Of a stretch of 64,000 bases of DNA, positions 1 through 10,432 are shown in pieces (within the stretch, counting starts at the first letter, position 1; each line of letters opens with the position of its first letter). Source of the stretch: Corydoras sp. C115 (taxonomy: Eukaryota; Chordata; Actinopteri; Siluriformes; Callichthyidae). Made by a program: the position numbers and the translations under genes. Where the stretch lies: positions 2,740,001 to 2,804,000 of the forward strand of contig JAFMOC010000011.1 in the NCBI GenBank assembly GCA_019802505.1, written 5' to 3'. Under the pieces are notes generated by a model. It saw only the letters and a program-made list of their open reading frames with translations. It made no database searches and had not been told where the DNA came from.

Positions 1-224
1 GACATTTTTTTTGCAAACTAATATTTTTGATTAGGTTTTTATTTATTAAGGGAGTTCATCTAGGATTCACATTATGCTAGCAATTAGTGGCAGTTTAAAC
101 AAAGCGACATCAGATTAAGAAAGAGATTTTTTTAAACAACACTAATAAATATGTGGAATTGTGATATAACCAACCTTACAAAGTAGGAAGGACACACATA
201 AGAAACTTTACTCTCCATCCTCAG

Positions 225-248
225 TTTTTTTTTTTTTTTTTTTTTTTT
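225..248. repeat. poly-T run
   Basis: Uninterrupted T homopolymer of about 24 bases. It could be the A-tail of a minus-strand retroelement, but no element body is recognisable next to it. Confidence 0.7.
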
Positions 249-2142
249 AAATAAAACAGCAGCATATCATGTGTCGAAAATCTGTCGAAGCTCCAAATGT
301 CAACGTATGGAAAAAGTGAAAGACAACACCTGCGCTGATAGTATCAGTCGGGCTCAGGCAGCAAAACCACAAGCGTGTGCTGAGCACAGTTCATATCTAG
401 AACGAGAAAACGTCACTTCAGCAAATGTATGACCTCCTGTTGAGAGACAATACACCCAAACTGCAAACTGATTATGAGACAGATTGCTGAGAAAGTGGAA
501 TAAATTCAATCTGATTCCAACTCATCTCACCTTTGCCTCAACCGTCCATATCTATATAGGTTTCGCTCATACATCAGCACTCTCTCCTTGTGATAATTGC
601 ATTACACCCGTAGCAGGACACTGGGCATTTCTGACTCACAATGCTTAGGCCTAATGGGCTGGAACTGCTTCAAATGAGCAGCTCATGTTGTCCCTCTGTG
701 CCTTGCTGTAATGCAATCAAGTTGTACTCTGGCAGACTTTTACCACTCTGCACTCCCGTATTTAAAGCCTCTGTTTCACAAAATCTGCCTTAAAGGTTAT
801 TAAACTGCAAAAAAAATGGTACACCTGAACAAACTATTAAAATAAGTTCTGCTTGTTCAGTAGGTTTTCAAGCCAGAATAAAGTAGCCATACTGCAGCAT
901 CTGATTCAAGGACACCTGCTCACTAATTTTATCTTGAAAGCAACAGGAGTTCATTATTGATTTTACTGGCAGAGCCAGGCTTTGGAGAAAAGGAGAGCAA
1001 AGGAACACAGAAACACTACTGAGTCACTCTGCATGTCACTGTTTAACTGCTTCCTTCCTGAATACATACACGGCACATTCGCACAAGTAATGTACTGTTC
1101 TCCCTGAACACAATTATTAACTGGACCTTACAATTACACAGTGATTTAAACCTAGAAAACAAAAGTACAGGGAAATAAAGTTTGATTAACTGAGGCAATT
1201 TAAAATTATGCAAATTCACAATTGAAAAAAATCACTACCAAAGTTTTTGAAAATATTTTTGTATTTTGTGGAGTGGAAAAACTTATTCCATTATGAAATG
1301 CTAAATACTAGATACTAATAATATTGTATACTATTCCTGCACAAGTTTGCAAGATTATACTATATAATTATTATTCTTAGATTATGATTTTAAGGGGGAG
1401 AAGGGGTATGTCTAGGGTTCCATACAAGCCAGAACTGACTAAGATCAATATATTTAACTCGGACTTAAAAACAGGTTGAAAAGGTCATTTCCTGCAGCTT
1501 TGCTATGGCAGACCCAACAGTCACCCCTTTACATCATCTGGCCCTGATACATCACACATTAAATTGGCCTTTTGTGAGATGTTTGTCTGACTGGACCTCT
1601 AGCTACATCCTCTCTAAGCAAGCTGCTGAACACTTAACAATGGAGCAGACACCATGCTGCTGTCTCCACCCAGGAAATGCGGAGGGAAAGAGATAAGAGA
1701 GAGCAGAGACATGGGGGAAAAAAAAAAAAAAAGATAATGCCCTGATGGAATCCTTCTATGCCAATTTAGCACCACAATGCCCAGCTCTTTATCTAATAAA
1801 GCTCCTTTCAAGATTTCTAATGACTTTCTAATTAAATTTCCTAATATGAAAAAAAATGACTAAACGATTAATGACTAATACCGTTTTCTAGATGCCAGTT
1901 GGTTGAATTGAAACTAAAATGTCAAATAATTTTTTTTACAAGTAACGTTAAAAGAAGACCATGCAAGCCGCTAAATTCACTATACCTGCATTAAAAAGTT
2001 TAACTGTCATTGTTCTCACAAGTTGTCCTTTAATTATAGCCTTCTGGTAACTGATCACATTAGCAAAAATGTAAAGAAATGCTAACAGGATATGCAATTT
2101 CAAAATACAAATATGCAAAATTAAGAATATATTGTAATTCAT

Positions 2143-2285
2143 TTATTATCTTCTGCTTAATCCTCTATTGGCATCACAGACGGGTTCCCCATACCCATCC
2201 AGGGGAGAACGATTCAGGCCCTGGGCAGGTACACCCTAGACAGGGTGCCAATCCATCTCTGAGCATACACTCAAACAACAACAAA
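2143..2285 (-). repeat. tRNA-headed SINE, truncated copy
   Basis: Only the tail half remains: the complement of 'gataaagcgg(a)agataatga', the 'ccatccaggggagaac' block and the 'gggtgccaatccatc' block. The tRNA-like head is missing. Confidence 0.7.
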
Positions 2286-2737
2286 CCCAACTTTTTAGTG
2301 TGCTGCCCCATCTCTCGTCTGTGACTGAACCTCGCTCTACCCCCTGCCTCACTATTGCTGTACAAACACAAAGACAAGCTCCAGGTGAGATACATTACCC
2401 CATCTGCTTCCCTGACTCTGCTTCTTATTCATAAACCCAAGCTCAATCACAGTTATGCTATCGGATTCCTACCCTGCCATCTTAAAAATCAATATTCTGA
2501 CCTAAAACTAACATCGCTCTGGGAGGGGAAAAAAAGCAGTCATCCCCAACTGTCATAAAGCAACACAGAACACGATATCCTGTCAGGCAGGAGATTTTCT
2601 GAAACTACAAAATTAAGTTAAGGTCTACCACCATAGCCTAATTCACTGGTCAGACACTTCAATCAACCAAAACACAAATTTAGCTTAACAAACCGTCACC
2701 CTAAATCTAAATCATAGCAATTTTTCATCCCGGTACT

Positions 2738-2945
2738 AGCTGTCCGGCCGCTCAAGGAGTATGAGTTCCCCACTGAGCCTTGGTCCTCACAAGGTTTCTT
2801 CTTAAAAAAAACAACATAACAGTGAGTCTTTTTCTTGCCACTGTCGCTTTGGCTTGTTTTTTTGAGGTTCAGGCTTATAACACTGTAAAGCCGCTTTGTG
2901 ACAATGTACCATAGTAAAAAAGTGCTATATAAATAAATTACTTGA
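2738..2945 (+). repeat. Dispersed repeat, family C copy 1
   Basis: Shares the blocks 'ccactgagccttggt', 'aaggtttcttc', 'aacactgtaaagc' and 'ctttgtgacaatgta' with a second copy at 36031-36235. Both end in a 'ctatataa(g)taaa' plus 'acttgaacttg' tail. This type of sequence is common in fish genomes. I do not know which element class it belongs to. Confidence 0.65.
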
Positions 2946-4623
2946 ACTTGTAAAAAAAAACAATAGGCCATTGCAAACCAAGTCAAAAATGCAGAACCCA
3001 CCCATACCCCTGGCCACTCCAGCCTTCTCAGTCTGTTAATGGCCTCGCCAACATGGTACTCTTTAGTCCATGTTGACCTGGCCATGGTCCTTTGGGTTAA
3101 AACCTAGCTTTAACAACCAGGCTCAGTAAGTACTGTACTGACTGATGAAGATGTATCTTTTACTATACATACGTGAGCAAGTGCATGCTTTGTTAACATG
3201 GTGAGCTGAACTGCAACTGGAAGGAGCATTTAGTCTTAAACATGTCCTCTGTTAAACTGTTCTACAGAGCTATAAATTACACAACCACTGCTGGTTTTGG
3301 TGGTGGTGATGCAAAAGTTCTGCTGTGTAAATTGCTGGGAGAAGAATTTCTGAAAACATAGAACACCCAAGGTTAGGTTGCTGCTCCACAATGAGCTCCA
3401 GGGCATAGCAAAAGGACTTACATCAGGAGGGAGAGGTAGAAGTTGCTGGCTGGATGGTTGACTTCTTTTGATGTTGTGGAAATAGCCCCCAGCAACAACA
3501 AAGGATGGAAACTGGGTCCAAACTACAACCATTATATTCAGGTGGCAGTGGAAGATAAGGAACAGTGGGGTTATTGTTTGGAAAAAAAAGAAATAATACT
3601 CAGATGGCAAAAAATTTGAGCAGCAGTGAAGGGTGACTATTGCACCCGTGCTTAAGGCCCTAAAAGAAAAGAAAATGAAGTAGATGGGAATCAAAGGGGA
3701 ATATTCAAATTAAAATAATAATTGGAAGGTCAGTGAGACCTTGTGATTGAATGCTGAAACTCATGGTCCAGTCAGAACAATAAAGCTTAAACAAATGTTT
3801 CAAAATGGGTCCATTCGCATCCAAGTTGGACTGAGCATGACCACCTTACTGAGGCGGATAACGGCCTTAGTAGGATGACCAGTCTTACTGATGAAGGTAT
3901 GTCATGCATCATTGTGTACACAAATAAATAAACAAGATAAAACCCATATGATGTCATGGAAAAAGAACAGAAGAAGAAAATTAAGTTACAATAGTAGTAA
4001 CAAAAATGTATTAAATACAAAAAAATAAATCTATATGAACCAAAAATACAGGAAAATCATACGCAGATGGCAGGCCGGGGTGGGGGTTGGGATAAAATGT
4101 GTGGATGGGTGACAGGCAAAGACCAATCAGGAAAACTAAAGGGGGAAATAGATGATAGTATCGATTTATCTATTGAATTATATTTTTCAAACAAAATCTT
4201 GGTGAAAGAGGCAAGAGCTTATGGCAATTAAGAATACACCATCAAATTAAAAAAAGCACACTGAGGTAAGTGAGCTTTTAAGTATTTTAAGTCAATTTCA
4301 TATTTAATACACTTCATTTAACATAATTCTTTAGCCAATGTTCTGACGAATTGTGCTACCTTAATGAAATTGGATGTAAAGTTGCTTAAATAAATATATA
4401 GTTCTGAGTTCAAAACATTTTTAATATTAAAATGTAAGGCTCACAGAAGGGAGGACATTTGAAACACATTCTGCACTTTATATTAATTAGCTGAATTTTG
4501 ATTTAATTATACAGTGCTTTTTAATGGTGTCCTCTACTGTAAAATATTATACTGAGAAACTGGGTGACAACTACTCCCAGCATGTAGCTGCACTTTAGGT
4601 TTACACAAGCTAGATGAGTTCAG

Positions 4624-4628
<5 letters not shown>

Positions 4629-4714
<86 letters not shown>

Positions 4715-4721
4715 CATACAT

Positions 4722-4783
<62 letters not shown>
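4629..4783. repeat. (TA)n microsatellite with internal (CA)n
   Basis: Long alternating TA tract, interrupted around 4710-4736 by CATA and CA units. It directly abuts the pogo remnant at 4784; a second TA tract lies on the far side of that element. The tyrosine/isoleucine-alternating open frames here are repeat translations. Confidence 0.95.
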
Positions 4784-4785
<2 letters not shown>

Positions 4786-5605
4786 GAAGTGCGCCTTATA
4801 ATCCAGTGCGCCTTATACGTGTACTGAGTTCCAAAATCTATAAAAGTATTGTTGTGCGACCGGGTGGTTTTTTCCACACATCACCGTCCCTGCTAATCTG
4901 TGACTCCATGCGCTCATCTCACAGAAAAGCCAAGTGAAGAAAATTAATTCGGAGCTTGCCGTCATTCCGGGAGGATTAAATAAAGAACTCCAACCGCTGG
5001 ACATTGGCGTAAACAGGGCGTTTAAAGTAAAGTTGCGGGCAGCGTGGGAGTGATGGATGAGAGACGGCGAACACACGTTTATTAAAACTCGGGAGGCAGC
5101 GGCGGGCGAGTTACGCCACCGTCTGTGAATGGATTGTGGATGCCTGGGCTAAGGTTTCTGCTGTAACCGTTGTCCGAGCTTTCGCGAAAGCCGGCATCAT
5201 TGCTGAACAGCCGCCTGGCGACTGACTCAGACATTGATGAGAGGAAGCCCGGAGTGCTCGATAATGAAATTGCGCAGCCTTTTAATTCAGACACAGAAGA
5301 TGAGGACTTTGATGGATTTGTGGGAGAAGAGTGATTAAAAATAATATGTGTTGTGTCAAGTAGTAGAATAAACTTCAATTATAAATCACCGTTTTGCATC
5401 CTTTACTTTTCTTGTAGATCGTATGTTTTAGAAAGTGCCTTATAATACGGTGCCGTACAGAATAAGTACCGTATAGAAGTAGAGTCCCTAATTGAGACTG
5501 CGCCTTATAGTACGGTGCGCCTTATAAGTGGGTCAAATACAGAAATAGACCCCGTAATTCAGACTGCGCCTTATTATACAGTGTGCCTTATGGTCCGGAA
5601 AATCC

Positions 5606-5606
<1 letters not shown>
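4784..5606 (+). mobile_element. pogo/Tigger-like DNA transposon, deleted derivative
   Basis: A sharply bounded, GC-richer block inside a TA microsatellite. Both ends carry repeats of the motif 'tgcgccttata', read inward from the left edge and again near 5500-5595. The middle (about 4935-5334) encodes the C-terminal part of a pogo-type DDE transposase, including a stretch like 'LAVIPGG' and 'QPLDIGVNRAFK', then 'RRASYATVCEWIVDAW', then an acidic tail 'DTEDEDFDGFVGEE' before a stop. Most of the transposase, including its DNA-binding domain and first catalytic residues, is deleted. Pogo elements insert at TA dinucleotides, which fits the location. Confidence 0.75.
4935..5334 (+). pseudogene. Pogo-type transposase C-terminal fragment
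   Basis: Reading the plus strand, three frames must be combined to follow the protein. The first covers the 'PGGLNKELQPLDIGVNRAF' region and ends at a TGA near 5051. The second covers 'RRASYATVCEWIVDAWAKV' through 'FAKAGIIAEQPPGD'. The third gives an acidic C-terminus ending 'FVGEE' and a TGA at about 5332. In-frame stops and frameshifts show it is dead. The order of motifs matches the end of Tigger/pogo-derived transposases (also seen in JRK/TIGD-like domesticated proteins). The start of the family domain is absent, so this is a remnant, not a domesticated gene. Confidence 0.72.

Positions 5607-5645
<39 letters not shown>
5607..5645. repeat. (TA)n microsatellite, right of pogo remnant
   Basis: Alternating TA tract beginning directly after the 'aatccgg' end of the pogo element. 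It is the likely continuation of the tract at 4629-4783 that the insertion split. Confidence 0.9.
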
Positions 5646-5646
<1 letters not shown>

Positions 5647-6072
5647 CGCTGAACATAGACAAATTTGATCCGATTTGCACACACTGCATCCTATTTAAAT
5701 ATATGAACATCCTATTTAAATATATTTAAATTGTAATTTGTCATGTTAACTAGAGAGTTGCCATCTACTTGTAACCAAATTCCATGTATGTGAAACATAC
5801 TTTGCTAAATAAATCTGATTTTGTTAATCTAATAATTAGTGCACTGACAATGTTATTATTTAGTCAATGCTTTCGTTAATTGTTTTGCACATTAAACATT
5901 TAACTCATGTCAGGGCCTATTAATATACAAATATGTCTAATATTCACATGGTATTAGATAGGATTCCTGTACAAAAGAGCAATATTATACTAAAGCGGTT
6001 AACCGGATATTTTCACATGATAGAGCTTGTGCACTTTTGATTTGAACAAAAATATCCAGCTAAAAATGTAAT

Positions 6073-6392
6073 AAGTGACGGTCGCCTCTCAGCGCTAGGG
6101 GTTCCCGGTGCAAATTCCAATCTGGGTGGAGTTTCCATGTTCTCCCCGTGTCTGTTTGGGTTTCCTCCGGGTTCTCTGGTTTCCTCCCACAGTCCAAAAA
6201 CATGGATCAAGTCAATTGAATTTTCCAAATTGCCCCATATAGAGTGTGTTTGTGTCTGTGTGAGTGAATGTGTGCCCAGCAATAGTTTGGCACCCTGTCC
6301 TGGGTGTATCTGCCCAGCGCCCAAGACGTTCTCCCCTGGATGGGCATGGACCCTAATATTGGATAAAGCGGAAGATAATGGATGGGTGGACA
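6073..6392 (+). repeat. tRNA-headed SINE, nearly full length
   Basis: Head starts within 'cgcctctcagcgctagggg', so the A box is lost. The B-box area is degraded ('ggtgcaaattcc'). The central 'gagtttccatgttctcccc' block, the 'cccaagacgttctcccctgg' block and a 'gataatggatggg' tail are all present. Confidence 0.85.
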
Positions 6393-6829
6393 TTTAGGTG
6401 CATGTACTTTTATACGTCTCCTCGATTACAAACATTTAATCATACTTTAACTTTTACTTAAGTAACTATTTTTCAATATTTTAGTACTTTTACTCAAGTA
6501 ATGGACTTCTGCCACCTCTGCATATTTAATTACCTTTGGTAATTCTGCCTTATTTTAGTTAGTCATGTGATCCTGTCAGTTATTTAAGCCTGTCCTGGTC
6601 TCTCCCCAGTGAGAGATGGTCATGTCATTCTTGTGCCATGATCCTGTGTTCGTACTTGTTTTGTCTTCTGTGCTGTATTTCACTAAATTTCCTTACTTTA
6701 GCTTTCTTATTCAAGGAATCATGGAGACATTATTGTCATTAACATGGTTTACGGACCCAGGTAAAGCAGAATTGACCCTAAGCATTAGAGGTAGAATTAA
6801 AATTTACAAATGTAAATATTAGATTTGAA

Positions 6830-7035
6830 ATAAAAGAATAAAATACAGCATATTTATGTATAAAAATAAATATCGAAAATATAGAATAAAATATAAAAAT
6901 ATAGCAGGAGTGAGATGAGGTAATCGGAAAGTATCTGTTGAGGAAAGTGACATGGTGTAAAGTGTCAACGAGGAGTGTTCAGTTGAGTTAGGTGGAGTTT
7001 AAGAGTCTAATAGCCTCTGGTATGAAGCTGTTATG
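6830..7035. repeat. Possible degraded retroelement fragment
   Basis: A run of 'aaaatata/aaaataaaata' units followed by 'ttaagagtctaatagcctctgg'. The combination resembles the 3' part of a common fish dispersed repeat, but no ends can be defined. Tentative. Confidence 0.3.
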
Positions 7036-8180
7036 CGCTAGTCACTGCACACACCAGAATCATGGCCCTGACAGATGAACACAAAATTGATAATTAAAAA
7101 CAACATGTTACGGATTAAGTAACCTATGGATTAAGTTTACACATTTACTGTAATAGGCATAAAAACCTGTAAAACGGTAAACTTGCAACAATATAATATT
7201 TTAGTTCAACCTGAACACTGCAGGGTCTGCGATCTACCCAACACACAATGTGTATATATTGCTAAAGCAATAAATTATGCACTCCTAGGGGGAGGTCTGT
7301 GGTAAAGCTAAACCATGTGGCTGAGGTCTCCAGAACATTAGCCATAATGCAATGCCTCACCACAAAAACCACAAGAGGGTCAGTGTTCGGTATTTTTCTC
7401 AATTGAAGCCTCGTCTGCTTTCTTGCCGTCAAGCAATGCATAAAGTCTCTCTTCTTACTCTCCTACTCTTTTACTTTACCTCTCTGTCTCTCTCCAGACA
7501 AACAGCTGCTACAGAACAGAGTGCTGCCATAAACTCTAATATCCTGAACACTATGAAAGTGCAAGTGTTGTCTAGGAACTAGGCCATGTTCAGTTAGATG
7601 TGCATCAAAAAAAAAAAAAGAAAAAAAAAGAAATGAGCACACCAATATTTGAGTGTCACAAATGCAACAAGAAATTTATATGAAATTTTAAAAATTAAAA
7701 TTAAATTCCAGTTATGCAATGCAAAAAAGAAATCTTAACAAGCCTAAATTTTTAAGTAAGATAAATAATGCAGTTTTCAGAAACTTTTTCTTACTTTAAA
7801 AAATCTTAATATGAATAATTTGCTCGCTATATTGGCAGATAATTTTAATTTATTTGTGTACATTTTTTCTTGATTTGTGTTTATTTTTCTTAATTTTTCA
7901 CAGATTTTTGCATTGTATTTATATAAAGTCCAACTTGAGGCCATGGAACATAAACAATTAGATTGGACTTCATGTGAATTTGTCTCTATGAATTTGCATA
8001 TTGATTTCTAGCTGATGGAGAACTTCAAAGCATGCATGACCGAGTGGCATATAAATTATTCTGGTTTAGCAATGTGTTATCCACTAATATCATGTATGCT
8101 GGGAACTTATACAGAAACATATCACTGTGTAGGTTAAATGCATTCACGCTCAAAAATATGAACAGATAACAAATCATTTA

Positions 8181-9815
8181 CAGTGCATCCGGAAAGTATT
8201 CACAGTGCTTCATTTTTTCCACATTTTCTTACGTTACAGCCTTATTCCAAATTGTATTACATTAATCTCTTTCCTCAAAATTCTACACAAAATATCCCAT
8301 TATGACCATGTGAAAAAAATTTTCTTGAGAGTTTTGAACATTTATTAAAATTAAAAAACAAAGAAATCACATTTACATAAGTATTCACAGCCTTCGCCAT
8401 GAAGCTCAAAATTGAGCTCAGGGGCATCCTGTTTCCACTGATCATCCTTGAGATGTTTCTACAGCTTAAATGGAGTCCACCTGTGGTAAATCCAGTTGGT
8501 AGGACATGATTTGGAAAGGCACACACCTGTCTATATAAGGTCCCACAGTTGACTGCATGTCAGAGGGCAAACACGAAGCATGAACTCAAAGGAATTGTCT
8601 GTAGACCTCCGAGACAAAATTGTCTCGAGGTACAAATCTGGGGAAGGATACAGAAAAATTTCTGCTGCTTTGAAGGTCCCAATGAGCACAGTGGCCTCCA
8701 TCATTCGTAAATGGAAGAAGTTTGGAACCACCAGGACTCTTCCTAGAGCTGGCCGGCCGTCTAAATTGAGCGACGGGGGATAAGGGCCTTGGTCAGGGAG
8801 GTGACCAAGAACCCGATGATTACTCTGTCAGAGCTCCAGCGTTCCTCCGTGGAGAGAGGAGAACCTTGCAGAGGGACAACCATCTCTGCAGCAATCCACC
8901 AATCAGGCCTGTATGGCAGAGTGGCCAAGCAAAAGCCACTGCTTAGTAAACGGCACAAGGCAGCCCGTTTGGAATTTGCCAAAAGACACCTAAAGGACTC
9001 TCAGACCATGAGAAACAAAATTCTCTGGTCTGATGAGACAAAGATTGAACTATTTGGTGTGAATGCCAGGCGTCATGTTTGGAGGAAACCAGGCACTGCT
9101 CATCACGAGGCCAATACCATCCCTACAGTCAAGCATGGTTGTGGCAGCATCATGCTATGGGGATGTTTTTCAGCAGCAGGAACTGGCAGACTAGTCAGGA
9201 TAGAGGGAAAGATGTATGCAGCAATGTACAGAGACATCCTGGATGAAAACTTGCTCCAGAGCGCTCTTGACCTCAGGCTGGGGCGACGGTTCATTTTTGA
9301 GCAGGACAACGACCCGAAGCACACAGCCAAGATCTCAAAGGAGTGGCTTCAGGACCACTCTGTGAATGTTCTGGAGTGGCCCAGCCAGAGCCCAGACTAG
9401 AATCCGATTGAACATCTCTGGAGAGATCTGAAAATATCTGTGCACAGACGTCTCCCATCCAACCTGATGGAGCTTCAAAGGTACTGCAAAGAAGAATGGG
9501 CAAAACTGCCTAAAGATAGGTGTGCTAAGCTTGTGGCATCATATTCAAAAAGATTTGAGGCTGTAGTTGCTGCCAAAGGTGGTTCTACAAAGTATTAAGT
9601 AAAGGCTGTGAATACTTATGTAAATATGATTTCTTTGTTTTTTAATTTTAATAAATTTTCAAAACTCTCAAGAAAACTTTTTTCACATGGTCATAATGGG
9701 GTATTTTGTGTAGAATTTTGAGGAAAGAGATTAATTTAATACAATTTGAAATAAGGCTGTAACGTAACAAAATGTGGACAAAGTGAAGCGCTGTGAATAC
9801 TTTCCGGATGCACTG
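8181..9815 (+). mobile_element. Tc1/mariner transposon with 214-bp terminal inverted repeats
   Basis: Both ends are exact: 'cagtgcatccggaaagtatt' at 8181 and its complement ending at 9815, each flanked by the TA target duplication (8179-8180 and 9816-9817). The inverted repeats run 8181-8394 and 9602-9815, 214 bp each, with only scattered mismatches. That suggests a fairly recent insertion. The element is 1635 bp, normal for Tc1 elements, and carries one transposase gene with a frameshift and a nonsense codon. Its ends may still be mobilisable in trans (inference). Confidence 0.95.
8580..9598 (+). pseudogene. Tc1-family transposase, broken by one frameshift and one stop
   Basis: Cut-and-paste transposase of the Tc1/mariner DDE family. 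The first segment (8580-8783) holds the N-terminal helix-turn-helix DNA-binding region ('KYKSGEGYRKIS'-like, 'VASIIRKWKKFG') and an AT-hook-like 'RAGRPSKLS'. A frameshift near 8780 moves the reading to the frame of 8789-9400, containing 'ILWSDETKIELFG' (first catalytic Asp) and 'FEQDNDPKHTAK' (second catalytic Asp). A TAG at 9398-9400 interrupts the conserved 'PDLNPIEHLW' motif, just before the catalytic Glu at 'NPIEHLWRDLK'. The frame then continues intact to TAA at 9596-9598. The start ATG at 8580 gives a normal-length protein (about 340 residues) if the two lesions are ignored. It is inactive as it stands. Only two lesions against otherwise conserved sequence imply recent decay. Confidence 0.93.
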
Positions 9816-10211
9816 TATATTAATATAAACAGTCTGTTCTGACCAGATTGAAAGCTTAATATAATGTGATTGGTTAAATCATACAGTCATTCTGAACGCC
9901 CGGAAACATTCCATTGCAACTTAAAATTTTCCCTTCACTCGACCTAAAATATGCATCCTGCCCAAAGTGATGTCTGTAGAAACAATGACCACCCTAATGC
10001 ATCAGGCAGCAAGGAATTCTTTAAATAAACCACAGAACGTACTCTGTGCAATCAAAGCTGCACTGACAAAAAATTTTTTTTATCTGTCTAGTCTAGCAAG
10101 AATGCATCATATACAGCTAGACCCACACATCCAGTGTTACGAGTTGCCAGTTTTTCTGTCTCATAAATAGTTTATATTTAAAAGCAGGTTTCATGAGTTT
10201 TCAAAGCCTAC

Positions 10212-10334
10212 CTGACAGAAAGAGTAAAATCTCCAGGATTGCTTTTACTTGGTCGAGCCAAAAAGCTGCCATGAACACCTCGTGACAGGAGAAGCTGCTC
10301 TGCCTCGATGCCAGTGATGTTGGGATGAAACCAC
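10212..10334 (-). CDS. ptpn11: ptpn11 exon 2: start of N-terminal SH2 domain of SHP2
   Basis: Second coding exon of the non-receptor tyrosine phosphatase SHP2, a cytosolic signal transducer in receptor tyrosine kinase/RAS-MAPK signalling. Read on the minus strand between an acceptor ('tacag', AG at 10335-10336) and donor ('gtaggc', GT at 10211-10210), the 123-bp exon encodes WFHPNITGIEAEQLLLSRGV followed by HGSFLARPSKSNPGDFTLSV. This is the first part of the N-SH2 domain, with the phosphotyrosine-binding Arg in 'GSFLARPS'. As I recall, human PTPN11 exon 2 is also 123 bp with the same phases. The first base joins AG from exon 1 to complete Arg5; the last two bases begin the next Arg codon. From memory of human SHP2, there are four substitutions in this exon (V14I, N18Q, T22S, D26H). 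This suggests the more divergent teleost duplicate (ptpn11b), but I cannot confirm which copy it is. Confidence 0.97.
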
Positions 10335-10384
10335 CTGTATTGGAAAACAAGAATAAGAAATAGATTACATATAAATCAACAGTT

Positions 10385-10432
10385 TCAATAAAGCGGAGGG
10401 GTTAAGCGGAAGATAATGAATGAATGAATAAA
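10385..10432 (+). repeat. SINE tail fragment
   Basis: Only 'ttaagcggaagataatga' and a few GAAT units remain, about 50 bp upstream (on the gene strand) of the ptpn11 exon 2 acceptor. No head or body. Confidence 0.5.

Larger units (their letters stand above)
1..10211 (-). other. ptpn11: ptpn11 intron 2 (part; continues left of window)
   Basis: Non-coding sequence downstream of ptpn11 exon 2 on the minus strand. I looked for the next SH2 exon (expected about 195 bp) on the minus strand and did not see it, so the intron must run past the left edge. Contents: a poly-T run at 225-248; AT-rich sequence without recognisable features in 250-2140, 3000-4600, 5650-6070, 7050-8170 and 9820-10210; SINE copies near 2143 and 6073; a dispersed repeat at 2738-2945; a pogo remnant inside a (TA)n tract at 4629-5645; and a Tc1 element at 8181-9815. 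The short open frames here have no recognisable domains apart from the transposase. Confidence 0.75.

Noticed and set aside
4620..4877. Open frames of alternating Tyr-Ile on both strands (also near 19500, 30312, 50946, 54199 and 56650)
   Set aside because: They are direct translations of (TA)n microsatellites and have no coding meaning.
1..10211. Search for ptpn11 exon 3 (rest of N-SH2) on the minus strand
   Set aside because: No segment resembling the expected conserved peptide with splice sites was seen; intron 2 appears to extend beyond the window.
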